NCBI RefSeq assembly: GCF_001429285.1
Contig: NZ_LMJJ01000010.1
Coordinates: 1 to 64,000, forward strand
Direction: 5' to 3'
Origin: Ensifer sp. Root278
Lineage (GTDB): Bacteria > Pseudomonadota > Alphaproteobacteria > Rhizobiales > Rhizobiaceae
DNA: 64,000 nucleotides
Position numbers and translations under genes: made by a program. How positions within the stretch are numbered: position 1 is the first letter of the stretch; every line of letters begins with the position of its first letter. Shown piece after piece: positions 9,014 to 18,894 of the stretch. The notes beneath the pieces are model-generated. The model did not search any database. It had not been told where the DNA came from and saw only the letters and a program-made list of their open reading frames with translations.

Positions 9014-9526
9014 GAATTTAGTCTCAATAAGAGTCTTGTCTGCCCTCGGCTGGGGCGTGGTGGGCGGTTCGATTGCGTTCAAGGAGAGGGATAGGAGACA
9101 TCCGTGCTGCCGGCTTCCGCTCGTCGAGTGATCTGAACGCCCGAGGAGCGTCAGGAGCTGATACTTGGTCAGTGCGACCCGAGCGTCTCAATTGGGCCGG
9201 AAGGAGACTGGCCGCATCTGGAGAGTTGGTCAGAAATGCCGACTTAGCGCAGTTGCAGTTCGGGTCTCCCCCGGAACGCAATTTCGCGAACAGAACTGGG
9301 CACTTCCGCCGAAAGCCCCCGCTCTCCGCCCGTCACCAGGCGTTCAAGAACCGTCCGCTTTCCGTGGATACTCATTTCCGTGTTGTCCACTTCGACGCCG
9401 TCGGTCACAAAGAAGGATGACGGCTCGATGGAGGTGGAGATCGCCTGGACATTACCTCTGACCATTTGTTGACTCACCCGCGGTCGAACAATAACTTACG
9501 AACTCGGTCGTTAGGCTTGTCCTCAC
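9014..9526. other. Intergenic stretch with no firmly supported gene
   Basis: No recognised domain was found. A 77-residue minus-strand frame with a GTG start (9244-9477) contains IEPSSFFVTDGVEVDNTE and might be a small unknown protein, but it has no clear ribosome site and no family could be named. It could also be a gene remnant. The promoter of the cyclase gene at 9527 should lie in the last 100 bases. Confidence 0.4.
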
Positions 9527-11233
9527 ATGACGGATCAGTCTCTTCAGCGTCGCCTTGCCGCCATCGTCGTTGCCGATGTGGTGGGATATTCACGCCTGAT
9601 GGAGGCTGATGAAGTCGCAACGCTGGCGAACCTCAGGGAACTCCGTTCTGGCGTTATCGAGCCGGCTGTGATGCGCCACAACGGTCGCATCTTCAAGCTC
9701 ATGGGCGACGGATTCTTAATCGAATTCGTTAGCGCGGTGGACGCGGTCACAGCAGCGTTGGAAATGCAACGGGCCACCACTGCTGTTGAGGCTTCCGGAG
9801 ACCGGCGCCTGCTTTTGCGTGTAGGCGTCAATCTGGGAGATGTCATTGACGACGGTTCAGACGTCCTCGGCGACGGCGTCAATGTCGCGGCGCGCCTGGA
9901 GACGCAGGCCGCACCGGGAGGTATCTGCATTTCAGCCAAAGTTCACGGCGAGATCGTCGGCAAGATCGGCGAGCGGTTCTTTGATGCAGGCGAACGCTAC
10001 CTAAAGAACCTGACTCGCCCGGTCCACGTGTGGCATTGGCCGGATGCGCTGCAGAGCATATTGCCGCTGCCCGAATGTCCCTCGATCGCTGTATTGCCGT
10101 TCACGAATATGAGTGGGGATGAAGCGGACGCGCCTTTCGTCGACGGCTTGACCGAAGACCTGATCACCGACCTTTCCCGTACGGCTGGCCTGTTCGTCAT
10201 CGCGCGCAATTCCGTGTACGGCTACAAGGGCAAGCCGGTCGACGTACGGCTGGTCGCCCAGGAGCTCGGCGTCCGCTACGTCCTCGAGGGGAGCGCCAGA
10301 CGCGCAATGGGCCGTGTCCGCATCAATGCCCAATTGATCGACGCGCTTGGCGGCCAGCACTTGTGGGCCGACCGGTTTGACAGGACGGTGGAAGATGTTT
10401 TCGAATTACAGGATGAAGTTAACGCGAAGATCGTTGAAGCCCTCGTCGGCCGGCTGAGCATCCCGACGCAGCGCAATCGGCCGAAGAACTTTGAGGCGTA
10501 CGATCTGTGCGTGCGCGCCCGCCTCCTGACGGAAGAGTCGCCGCAAACTGAGCGTGAGGCCTATATGCTGCTCCAACGCGCGGTTGAGCTCGAGCCATCA
10601 TATGCCGAGGCGCTCGGTCTGCTCGCCTATAACCGTTGGCTTGCCTGGACTCATTTCGGCGAGCCCGAAGATCCTAACCGTCGGATGGCGGCGATGTTCG
10701 CGCAGAAGGCGGTCGACCTAGATCCCAACGATGCCGGCTGCCGTTACGTTCTGGGGACCATTTTGGCTTATGAGCGGCGATGGGAGGAATCGGAGGCCGC
10801 CTTCGCCAAGGCCCTGGAGCTGGACCCCAACCACGCCGACACCTGGGCCGCCATGTCGGACATGTCCGTGCTGGACGGCAGGGTTGCCGACGGACTAGCG
10901 CAGATCGAAAAAGCTCTGCGGCTCAATCCCTATCCAACCTGCTGGTATCTTTGTCATCTTGGGCAGGCGCAATACGCCGCGCGTGACTATGAGGCGGCAA
11001 CCGCTACACTCCGCAGGAAAGACACGTATCGTACCAACTCACGCAAATTCCTGGCTGCTTCGCTTGCGCAGTTGGGCCACCGTGAGGAGGCGCGGCGAGA
11101 AGCAGAATTGTTCCTGATCACCCACCCTCATTTCACGATCAGCCATTGGCTCAGCTCCCAGCCGCTGCGCGATGCATCTGTACGAGACCACTTTGTCGAC
11201 GGCTTCCGAAAGGCTGGCCTGCCGGAGATGTGA
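9527..11233 (+). CDS. Class III adenylate/guanylate cyclase-domain protein with TolB-like and TPR regions
   Basis: The 568-residue protein opens with a class III nucleotide cyclase domain (RRLAAIVVADVVGYSRLMEAD, then GRIFKLMGDGFLIEF and VGVNLGDVIDDG, about residues 8-170). After a linker come a TolB-like segment (CPSIAVLPFTNMSGDEAD, about 185 to 300) and several TPR repeats to the end. This combination is strongly expanded in Sinorhizobium and related rhizobia. The metal-binding Asp in VADVVGYS and the second Asp in GVNLGDV are present, so activity is possible. It has no transmembrane segment and is probably cytosolic. It stands alone, with no evident operon partners. Confidence 0.9.
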   Translation: MTDQSLQRRLAAIVVADVVGYSRLMEADEVATLANLRELRSGVIEPAVMRHNGRIFKLMGDGFLIEFVSAVDAVTAALEMQRATTAVEASGDRRLLLRVGVNLGDVIDDGSDVLGDGVNVAARLETQAAPGGICISAKVHGEIVGKIGERFFDAGERYLKNLTRPVHVWHWPDALQSILPLPECPSIAVLPFTNMSGDEADAPFVDGLTEDLITDLSRTAGLFVIARNSVYGYKGKPVDVRLVAQELGVRYVLEGSARRAMGRVRINAQLIDALGGQHLWADRFDRTVEDVFELQDEVNAKIVEALVGRLSIPTQRNRPKNFEAYDLCVRARLLTEESPQTEREAYMLLQRAVELEPSYAEALGLLAYNRWLAWTHFGEPEDPNRRMAAMFAQKAVDLDPNDAGCRYVLGTILAYERRWEESEAAFAKALELDPNHADTWAAMSDMSVLDGRVADGLAQIEKALRLNPYPTCWYLCHLGQAQYAARDYEAATATLRRKDTYRTNSRKFLAASLAQLGHREEARREAELFLITHPHFTISHWLSSQPLRDASVRDHFVDGFRKAGLPEM

Positions 11234-11597
11234 TAGCGGTGGGGGCAATCCCGACGCGTTCGAGGACTTGATCAACGGATATGCGCTGCGCGAGAACGGC
11301 GGTCTGGATCGCAGTTTCGCAAAGCATCCTGTCTTCATTGCTACGGGGTCATCTCCACCATGATGCAAGGCGGGTGCCAGCTCACGAGCCAAAATCCCAA
11401 AATTGACTGCTCAATCTTGGCTATGCGATCTTGAACGACAGCAATGTAAGCATTCGCGGAGGGCCCAGCATCAAAGCATCAACGTTATCGCTGAGGTTCG
11501 CAGTTCTGACGTCGGTCAGATCGTAGTCCGCACTACCCCACTCCATCTTGATCAATCGGCGACAAGGTTTGTTCGAGTACATCGGTCCGCATATCGG
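11234..11597. other. Intergenic stretch, nothing recognised
   Basis: About 360 bases between the cyclase gene and the convergent PEBP gene. I saw no convincing ribosome site, hairpin terminator or protein family. Short open frames are present in several frames but look like chance frames. Confidence 0.4.
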
Positions 11598-12071
11598 TCA
11601 CTTCCCTGTTTTGCCATAGGTGCCGACTAGCTCGGTTCCGGCAATGACGTGATCGCGCATTTGCGCTTCGATTTGGTCCTTGCTAGCCGCCGCCGATAGG
11701 GTGAGCCGGTCATCGAGTGCATAGAGCTTGAAGAAGTAGCGGTGCACACCGATCGGAGGACAAGGGCCGCCATACGCATTGCTGTTCCACCCATTCCTCG
11801 CTGTCTGAGCGCCTGATGGCAGTTGCGAAATCCCTTCCACAAGCCCCTTCAGATCGGGGGGCAGATTGAAAACAATCCAGTGTATCCAGGTCATTTTCGG
11901 ATGGGCCGGATCCGGCGCGTCCGGGTCGTCGACGATCAATACAAGGCTTCTGGTTCCGGTCGGGATGTCTGTCCATTCGAGAGGCGGGGAAATACCTTGC
12001 CCTTCGCAGGTGTAAAGCCTGGGAATGGTTCCGCCATTGTTAAAGGCGGGCGATGCGATAGTGAACGCCAT
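11598..12071 (-). CDS. YbhB/YbcL family protein (PEBP / Raf-kinase-inhibitor-like)
   Basis: The 157-residue product starts MAFTIASPAFNNGGTIPRLYTCEG and carries the conserved PEBP ligand-site segments PPLEWTDIPTGTRSLVLIVDDPDAP and YGGPCPPIGVHRYFFKLYALD. Length matches the bacterial YbhB family. These proteins bind phospholipid-like or anionic ligands; the bacterial function is poorly known. No signal peptide is visible with this start, so it is probably cytosolic. An in-frame GTG further upstream (12134) would add 21 residues without family support. The gene is isolated and convergent with the cyclase. Confidence 0.9.
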   Translation of the reverse strand: MAFTIASPAFNNGGTIPRLYTCEGQGISPPLEWTDIPTGTRSLVLIVDDPDAPDPAHPKMTWIHWIVFNLPPDLKGLVEGISQLPSGAQTARNGWNSNAYGGPCPPIGVHRYFFKLYALDDRLTLSAAASKDQIEAQMRDHVIAGTELVGTYGKTGK

Positions 12072-12436
12072 ATGGAGCCTCGGCGAGTTCAAGAAACCGT
12101 TTCGTTGCCGCACGCACGATATACCCGTGCCCACGCAATCTGTGGGCGCCTCCAGACCAACGACAGCATCGGCCTATTGGCGCACGATGTCCAGGATGTC
12201 GACCCGCAACCAGTTTCAGCATAATTCTATAGCGACCCATATCTACACGCTGCCTGCGAGTGTCAGCAAAATTAGCGCGAACGTCTGTCGATGATAAAGG
12301 ACGTTATCATAGGATATCGGATGGACGATGATGCCAACGCCCCACATATGGTGGGAGCGCAAATAGCTCCTTGCAGTTGCGGGTTTACGGTTCGAATCCC
12401 TTCACATCAGGATTTTTGTCAATGGTTCATTCAGAT

Positions 12437-12767
12437 GACATCGAGGATCTACGCTCGGAAAAGATCATCGCCTTTTCCCGTCAGAACCTCTCCTACAGCG
12501 AACGCTATTTCTCCGAGATGTTCGAGACCCATGGTCTGACCGGCAACATCGCCTCTGCGACGACACCTTCTCGCTGGTGTCGCTCGTCTCGGCAGGCCTT
12601 GGCATCGGCTTTGCACCGGAATGGACGAAGGATCTTCCGAACCGCAACTTCGAGCTCGGGCCCGTGCGTGGCGTCGATCTGGAGATCGGGCTTGGGGTTG
12701 CCTGGAACAAGGAAGACCGGACGACATCATCGACATTGCCCGGTCGCTGACGCGCCCGGGCAGGTGA
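12437..12767 (+). pseudogene. LysR-family regulator, C-terminal fragment with frameshifts
   Basis: Translation in one frame gives a typical LysR effector-domain segment (KIIAFSRQNLSYSERYFSEM, then FETHGLTGNIA). At about 12554 the reading moves to another frame, giving DTFSLVSLVSAGLGIGFAPE and DLEIGLGVAWNKED. Near 12716 it moves again to give DDIIDIARSLTRPGR and a stop at 12767. The helix-turn-helix half is absent. This is a dead remnant with at least two indels and a 5' deletion. A T-arm-like string lies just before it (about 12380-12400). Confidence 0.85.
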
Positions 12768-12936
12768 GGGCGGCGCCTGATATTCGAGCGCTGGTGGAAG
12801 CCAGAACACTATCATCGTGCGGCTTAAAATGGTTGAGCCTCCGCAGGGGGTGGAGACTCAACCAAGGTGCGCGTTCGTAAATTGAGGGGCGCGCTCTACC
12901 CCACCGTCACAGCGGCGGCCTTGAGCGTTCATCAAG

Positions 12937-13167
12937 CTATCTGCTCTTTTTCGGCTTCGACGGGAGCAGGCCTTCGCGTTGCATTTGCTTGCGGGCATTC
13001 TTGCGCTGGCGGCTCACCGCCTCGGCTTTCTCGCGCGCTCTCTTAACCGAGGGCTTTTCAAAAGCCTCGCGCATCCGCATTTCACGAAAAATGCCCTCGC
13101 GCTGGAGTTTCTTCTTCAGAACGCGGAGCGCCTGATCGACATTGTTATCACGTACTAGAACCTGCAT
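12937..13167 (-). CDS. rpsU: 30S ribosomal protein bS21
   Basis: The 76-residue basic protein starts [25 protein letters not shown] and includes [20 protein letters not shown], the unmistakable bS21 sequence of alphaproteobacteria, at full length. It binds the 30S subunit near the anti-Shine-Dalgarno end of 16S rRNA. Many rhizobia carry more than one rpsU copy, and a copy beside decayed genes on what may be a secondary replicon suggests this is an additional paralogue. No cold-shock gene accompanies it here. Confidence 0.95.
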   Translation of the reverse strand: MQVLVRDNNVDQALRVLKKKLQREGIFREMRMREAFEKPSVKRAREKAEAVSRQRKNARKQMQREGLLPSKPKKSR

Positions 13168-13336
13168 TGGCCGCTCGTAGGTTGGAAAAGGTCGCTCAAC
13201 TTACAAGTTTTCGAGCTGATTCCTAGTTCACAGTTCGCAGGAATTCGAGCTTTCTAAGATGTAAAGCGAGGCGACGCTGAAACCGGGTCAGGTGCGAAAT
13301 TATGGAGCAAGTGCCACAAGATTCCGATGAAGGCCG

Positions 13337-14196
13337 ATGCTATCTCCTGAGGGTGCCTCGAGAGTGTTGCGTATGGTCGAAGTCGTAGACGAATTGAAAG
13401 CGAAACTGGGTGAGATCGATGCCCGGATCGAGGAGCTGCTCAGCGCGCCAGTGGGTTCGAAGTCCCGAAAACCGACCCCCGCGCGGCGGACGCCATTCCT
13501 TGCATCGACTACGCCCTCAGACTGAGCCCCCGCGAGGCTTTTCTCGTCGGATCGGTCGCCTTCTCGACCTATGCGGGACATCTTGGCGTCCGTCTGCCTG
13601 CTGCGTCATTCCAGACCGGAGATGCCGACTTCGCCCAGGACTATGCGAACTCGGCCGAAGTAGAGGACAGCCTTCCACCTATTCTCGAAATCCTGAAGGG
13701 CCTCGATCCGACATTCCGGCCGATCATGCATCGCTCGGGGTCACTGCGTGTGACCAGCTTCATCAATCGCAGCGGCTACAAGGTCGAGTTCTTGACCGGA
13801 AACAGGGGATCGGATGACCACATGGACAAACCGGCCGATATGCCCGCCCTTGATGGAGCCTCGGCCGAACCGCTGAGATTCCTGGACTTCCTGATCTATG
13901 AGCCGATCAGAGCCGTCATGCTGCACAAGTCAGGCATCAGCGTGATCGTACCAGCTCCGGAGCGCTACGCGATCCACAAGCTGATCGTCGCCAGCCGCCG
14001 CGTCGTTGACACGCTTGGTTCCGCGAAACGAGACAAGGACTTGAGGCAGGCCGTTCTCCTGTTCGAAGCACTCGATGTCGCCAATCGGCTCAATGAGCTG
14101 TCGGACGCACTGCATGAGGCATGGGAGAGGGGAGAGGCCTGGCGCTACGCGATCAAGACCGGGATCGGCTACATGAGCCGCGCTGATCGGGCGTAG
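13337..14196 (+). pseudogene. GSU2403-family nucleotidyltransferase-fold protein, 5' frameshifted
   Basis: From about 13500 to the stop at 14196 one frame encodes a recognisable GSU2403-type protein: AFLVGSVAFSTYAGHLGV, then FQTGDADFAQDY with the acidic GDAD motif, then SGYKVEFLTGNRGSDDHMDK and PERYAIHKLIVASRR. No start codon with a ribosome site opens this frame. The plausible N-terminus (VVDELKAKLGEIDARIEELL) is in a different frame from 13337, so an indel lies between about 13450 and 13500. The domain may still be made from an internal start, but a full-length protein seems not to be. Neighbouring decayed genes favour the pseudogene reading. Confidence 0.6.
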
Positions 14197-15043
14197 GCGG
14201 AAGCGTTGTTCAAGGAGCTCGCCGTCGATCCATTCAAGGAAGATAGGTAGGGGCGGCTATTTCACAGATTTATCCGGGATGAGACTTCAAAGTCGGCGTT
14301 GATCTTCACGACGAGTACTTTGCCGAGTTGCCTGATACCTTCACGGAAACCTCGTCCTTGGATTTGAATGGCGTGATCGGTTTGATCTCAACGTGATCGT
14401 TGCCAAGCCTACCATCGGCACCCTCCGTAGGTGATGGCGCCGAAGAGTTCTCCTATGTCTCCGTACACATTGGGGTGGGATCGCGGGTTCGATTCCCATC
14501 AAGGCGAGGGACTCGCAGTCGGCTTGCCGCCGTGTCGCTTGGGCAAGCGCCTGTCGTGGAGAGCGGGCACTAGTTACCACGGTGCCTGACAGCGGCACTG
14601 CGACAAAAACCGGACAATGGACCGTCGCCGTTGCGGTTATGACTCATGCACTAACCGCATAGTAGCCATTCGTTGCGCTAGCCGTGCCGAATCCCGCTCT
14701 GGGAGGTCGGAAGTTGCTACCCGGAGTCAATAATCAATAACCAAGATGGTAGACGTCCGCCCGGCGGACTGGTCGCGCGCGACCAATTCCCACTAGCAAA
14801 GATCCCAGACGCGATGACGCTGCGCGAACGCTCGGATTTGATAACGTCAGTTGCGAGTGGGCTTGTGGCGACCGCCGAGAAGCCGCAGGAAATCCGAAAC
14901 GACAGATTTGCGGCGACCTTGATCGGTCTGGCTAGGATCATAAACGGCTGCGCTGGCGACGGTGTTGCCTGCCGCCAGGACTGGATCGTCGCAGTCGGAA
15001 CCGACTTCAGCGAATTCGCCACAGCACCTCGGGTCCCGCCTCC
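14197..15043. other. Low-information intergenic stretch with possible small ORF
   Basis: About 850 bases without a recognised gene. A 77-residue plus-strand frame at 14814-15047 (MTLRERSDLITSVASGLVAT) is the best candidate for a small protein, but it lacks a clear ribosome site and touches the end of the convergent oxidase gene. A tRNA T-arm-like string (GCGGGTTCGATTCCCAT, about 14473-14490) is present without the rest of a tRNA. Together with the two pseudogenes upstream this looks like a decaying insertion region. Confidence 0.4.
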
Positions 15044-16369
15044 CTAGAAATCGGCGACCTTACCCCAGGCAGATTTTCGGAAGCGGTCCGGATGGTACGC
15101 GCGTGGGTCGACGATTGGCTCGTCACCAGTGACGATGTCGGCGATCAGGTGACCGGCGCCGGGACCAATGCCGAAGCCGTGCCCGCTGAAGCCGGCGGCG
15201 AGGATGAACCCCGGTATGGCGGCGATTTCGCCGATGCCAGGCACACCGTCCGGCGTGCTGTCGATATAACCCGCCCATGCGGCGGTGATGCTGGTGTTCT
15301 TAAGGTCGGGCAGGAGGTCGAGCGCGCGCGAATGGGTGAGGCGAATAGTGTCTTTATCGACTGCAGGATCAAGAATACGCATGCGCTCCATTGGCGTCGG
15401 GGCATCGAGGCGCCAGCGAGTCAGGCTCTCGTGACCGGAACGGAAGCCTTCGGTGCCGCCGGGTGCAAGGCTGCGCCAGCGCCGGGCGAACATCGGCAGA
15501 AACTGCGGCGCGAAACGCAATTGCTGCGGCGTCGGATCGACACGGCCGCGGCCACTGATGGCGAGCGTGTAGCCGCCGTCCCCGCGGCGCGTCACCGAAA
15601 CGGCGGCCGTATGCAGCGCATCCGGAAGGCGGATGGCGCCTGGCGAGACGGCCAGGATTGATGATCGGATCGCGGCTTGGGGAAAGCGGATGCCGAGCTG
15701 ACGGCAGAAGGAGGAGGCCCAGGCGCCGCCGGCAAGGATCGCCGTCTTCGTGCGGATGGTGCCATGCTCGGTAACGACACCAGAAAGGCGACCGCCTTCT
15801 GTCTCTATGCCGCGGGCGGCGCAGGACTGATGCACGGTGCCGCCGAGCTTGAGGATCGCACGTGCGACCGCGGGTGCCGCACTTGCCGGATCGGCGGTGC
15901 CGTCGGTCGGCGAAAAGACGCCCCCCTTCCACGGCTTTCCGGTGGCGCGGCCGCGTTCGGTCGCCTCGGCTCTGTCGAGCATATACGTTGTGACGCCGAG
16001 CGCACGGGCAAAGTCGCGCCAGCGGGCCCAGCCGGCCAGTTCCTCTTCGCTGTTGCTGAGGTAGAACAACCCGCAGCGTCGGAAGCCGGTATCCTCGCCG
16101 CTCTCGGCGGCGAAACGCTCCCAAAGATCGAGGCTCTTCGTCGCCATCGGCAATTCGCGGGCGTCCCGGTTCTGCTGGCGGCACCAGCCCCAGTTGCGGC
16201 TCGACTGCTCCGCGCCGATCCGGCCCTTCTCCACGACGGCTACCTTTAATCCGCGGCGGGCAAGATAGTAGGCCGCAAACACACCGACAATGCCGCCGCC
16301 GATTACCACGGCATCGGCGTCTTCGGGCAACTGCGGCGTTGTGTCGATGAGTTTCAGCGGTGCGGGCAT
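15044..16369 (-). CDS. FAD-dependent D-amino-acid oxidase/dehydrogenase-like protein (DAO family)
   Basis: The 441-residue protein has an FAD-binding Rossmann motif near the N-terminus (DAVVIGGGIVGVFAAYYLARRG), the RNWGWCRQQNRD segment typical of rhizobial DadA-like oxidases, and a C-terminal DAO closing motif (FILAAGFSGHGFGIGPGAGH). Family members oxidise the C-N bond of amino acids or amines, producing a keto compound and ammonia or an amine. It is divergent from the Lrp/AsnC gene at 16603 (about 233 bases apart), so amino-acid-responsive control is likely. No membrane segment is visible. Confidence 0.9.
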   Translation of the reverse strand: MPAPLKLIDTTPQLPEDADAVVIGGGIVGVFAAYYLARRGLKVAVVEKGRIGAEQSSRNWGWCRQQNRDARELPMATKSLDLWERFAAESGEDTGFRRCGLFYLSNSEEELAGWARWRDFARALGVTTYMLDRAEATERGRATGKPWKGGVFSPTDGTADPASAAPAVARAILKLGGTVHQSCAARGIETEGGRLSGVVTEHGTIRTKTAILAGGAWASSFCRQLGIRFPQAAIRSSILAVSPGAIRLPDALHTAAVSVTRRGDGGYTLAISGRGRVDPTPQQLRFAPQFLPMFARRWRSLAPGGTEGFRSGHESLTRWRLDAPTPMERMRILDPAVDKDTIRLTHSRALDLLPDLKNTSITAAWAGYIDSTPDGVPGIGEIAAIPGFILAAGFSGHGFGIGPGAGHLIADIVTGDEPIVDPRAYHPDRFRKSAWGKVADF

Positions 16370-16602
16370 GGCGTGACCTCCGTTACGACCACAGTCTAGC
16401 GGCTTTGGCGCAACGGCGTTGCCGGACTACGACTGCGCGCAGCACAAGATTCCGTATTGCGGGAGCAATGCCGCCCTTTCTGCTTTGGCCTATAATGCCA
16501 AACGAAATCGACACGACTCTCCAGTGTGTTAAGGTCATAGCTGGGAACGTCGCAGCACAATCTGCTGTTCCGTTGGCCACTTAGCAAGGGGGAAGGCGCG
16601 CC

Positions 16603-17079
16603 ATGAAACTCGACCGGATCGACATCAAGATTCTGTACGAACTGCAGAAGAATGGCCGCATCACCAATGTGGAACTCGCCGAATTGGTCAACCTGTCGCC
16701 GAGCCCCTGTCTGATGCGAGTCAAGAAGCTGCAGTCGGAGGGTTACATTGAGGGCTATTCGGCGCAGATCAACGTCAGCAAGCTCGGGCAGACCCTGACA
16801 GTATTCACCGAAATCACGCTGAAGAACCACCGGCAGATCGACTTTGCCCGGTTCCTGGCGGCGATAGACAAGGTCGACAACGTTATGGAATGCCATCTAG
16901 TGTCAGGAGGCTACGACTACCTTCTAAAATTCGTCACGGCCGGGATCGGCGAATACCAGACGATCATGGAGCGCCTCACCGACATGGACGTCGGCATCGA
17001 CAAGTATTTCAGTTTCGTCGTCTTGAAGTCGCCGATAGTCAAGGTGCACATGCCACTGACCAGCCTGTTTCGGATGTAG
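16603..17079 (+). CDS. Lrp/AsnC-family transcriptional regulator
   Basis: The 158-residue protein has an N-terminal helix-turn-helix (MKLDRIDIKILYELQKNGRI, ELAELVNLSPSPCLMRVKKL) and a C-terminal RAM/AsnC ligand domain (VMECHLVSGGYDYLLKF), at normal family length. AAGGGGGAAGG lies upstream of the ATG. It is divergent from the oxidase gene at 15044-16369 and lies next to a transport and amino-acid catabolic region. Lrp-type proteins of this type usually activate neighbouring amino acid degradation genes when the amino acid binds, so control of one or both sides is inferred. Confidence 0.93.
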   Translation: MKLDRIDIKILYELQKNGRITNVELAELVNLSPSPCLMRVKKLQSEGYIEGYSAQINVSKLGQTLTVFTEITLKNHRQIDFARFLAAIDKVDNVMECHLVSGGYDYLLKFVTAGIGEYQTIMERLTDMDVGIDKYFSFVVLKSPIVKVHMPLTSLFRM

Positions 17080-17235
17080 GATCTTGGGATCGGTTTGCGC
17101 CGGCTTGCGCGGCCGACGCTTGCGATTTGGCCCGCTCCTCCGGTGCCTCACCCGACAAAGCATGATGTCGTCCGCGTCTCCTTCTGTCCGCCTTCGGGCT
17201 GAGGCGATGACAGCAGGTTGGGATGAGCCGGCGCC

Positions 17236-18894
17236 TCAGCGCCGGCAATAGGCTCGCACGAGCTCCGGATCCTGTTCGAGCCCATCGAGCCACGTGGGAT
17301 CGAGCCTCGGCACCGACGAGAAGAGCAGTTGCGAATAGGGGTGTTGCGGTGTCTTGACTTTCGCCGGCGTGATTTCCTCTAACTTTCTGCCACCATACAT
17401 CACGACGATCTCGTCGCAGATCGCCTCCACCACGGAGAGGTCATGGCTGATGAAGATGTAGGAAAGACCGAGCTCGCGCTGCAATTCCTTGAGGAGATCG
17501 ATGACGGCGGCCGCGACCACGGTGTCCAGTGCAGAGGTGATCTCGTCGCACAGGATCAGCTTCGGCTCGGCGGCGAGGGCGCGGGCGAAGTTGACACGCT
17601 GCTTCTGGCCGCCCGAGAGCTCCCCCGGGCGGCGATGACGCAGGTTGCGCGGCAGGCGCACCATGTCGAGCAGCTCGTCGATGCGTGCGCTGCGCGCCTT
17701 GGCATTCATGCCGTGATAGAAGGCAAGCGGCCGGGCTAAGATTTCCTCGACGGATTTCGCCGGATTAAGCGCCGTATCGGCATATTGGAAGACGATCTGC
17801 ATTTCGCGCAGTTCATCGCGCGAGCGCGCGTGGGCGCTGCGGCCGAGTTCCTTGCCGTCGAAGACGATCTTGCCGACAGCGGCCGGCAATATGCCGGCGA
17901 TGGTGCGCGCGAGCGTCGACTTGCCGCAGCCGGACTCGCCGATGATACCGAGGTTGCGCCCCTTCTCCACCTTGAGACTGACATGCTCGACGGCGCGCAC
18001 GAGGGGCAGGCCGTCGGCCTGGGCCTGGCCGTAGCCTGCGACAAGATTTTCGATTTCGAGCAGCGGGGCCGGACCACTTTCTGCCGCGCCCGCAGCGCCA
18101 CGGGGTTTCGGCTCGAAGGCGGCGAGCAGCTCCCGCGTGTAGGGGTGCTTCGCGCCGTCGAGGATCTCTTTGGTGGTGCCGATCTCCTTAGTCTCTCCGC
18201 CTTTCAAGACGACGATGCGGTCGGCGATCTGGGCGACCACGGCGAGGTCGTGCGAGACGTAAACGCCGGCGATGCCGCCTTTCTTCATGACCGACTTGAA
18301 GGCGCGCAGCACCTCGATCTGCGTCGTCACGTCGAGCGCCGTCGTCGGCTCGTCGAAGATGACGAGCTTCGGGTCGCCGATCAGCGCCATGGCCGCAGAA
18401 AGCCGCTGCAACTGGCCGCCGGAGACCTGGTGCGGATAGCGGGTGCCAATCGTTTCGGGCTCAGGCAGCGACAACGCCCTGAAAAGCTCGACGGCACGGA
18501 GGCGGGCCTCGTCGGCGGACATAAGCCCATGAATTCGGGTGACCTCGATTACCTGGTCCATGATCGTGGCGGCCGGGTTGAATGCGGCGGCGGCTGATTG
18601 CGGAACATAGGTGACCTCGGTGCCGCGCACCCTGGCGCGCTGCTTTTCGCTCAGCGTCACCATGTCCTTTCCGGCGACGGAGACGCTGCCGCCGGAGATG
18701 CGACAGCCGGGGCGGGCGTGGCCCATCAGCGTGAGCGCGATCGTCGTCTTGCCGGAGCCGCTTTCGCCGATCAGCGCCACGATCTCGCCCTCGGCAATGT
18801 CGAAGCTGACGCCGTTGATGATCTCGACGCGTCGGCCGGAATCGGTGGTGGCTTCGACCTTCAGGTCACGGATTTCTACGAGATTGACCATCAT
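17236..18894 (-). CDS. Peptide-type ABC transporter, duplicated ATP-binding protein (DppD-DppF fusion type)
   Basis: The 552-residue protein carries two ATPase domains. The first has Walker A GESGSGKTT, signature VSGGQLQR and Walker B LVIFDEPTTALD. The second has GESGCGKST, LSGGQKQR and LILCDEITSALD. Such fused ATPases are common in rhizobial peptide and opine transporters. The ATG at 18894 overlaps the stop of the upstream permease (ATGA), giving translational coupling. It energises import through the two permeases from the cytoplasmic side. It is the last gene of the transporter operon. Confidence 0.95.
   Translation of the reverse strand: MMVNLVEIRDLKVEATTDSGRRVEIINGVSFDIAEGEIVALIGESGSGKTTIALTLMGHARPGCRISGGSVSVAGKDMVTLSEKQRARVRGTEVTYVPQSAAAAFNPAATIMDQVIEVTRIHGLMSADEARLRAVELFRALSLPEPETIGTRYPHQVSGGQLQRLSAAMALIGDPKLVIFDEPTTALDVTTQIEVLRAFKSVMKKGGIAGVYVSHDLAVVAQIADRIVVLKGGETKEIGTTKEILDGAKHPYTRELLAAFEPKPRGAAGAAESGPAPLLEIENLVAGYGQAQADGLPLVRAVEHVSLKVEKGRNLGIIGESGCGKSTLARTIAGILPAAVGKIVFDGKELGRSAHARSRDELREMQIVFQYADTALNPAKSVEEILARPLAFYHGMNAKARSARIDELLDMVRLPRNLRHRRPGELSGGQKQRVNFARALAAEPKLILCDEITSALDTVVAAAVIDLLKELQRELGLSYIFISHDLSVVEAICDEIVVMYGGRKLEEITPAKVKTPQHPYSQLLFSSVPRLDPTWLDGLEQDPELVRAYCRR

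Noticed and set aside
9024-9420. Two overlapping open frames as genes
   Set aside because: No ribosome sites and non-protein-like composition.
12360-12430. Possible tRNA (GGTTCGAATCCC string)
   Set aside because: The T stem has only three of five pairs and no D arm or acceptor stem fits upstream.
14465-14500. Possible tRNA (GGTTCGATTCCC string)
   Set aside because: Only part of the T stem pairs; no rest of a tRNA.
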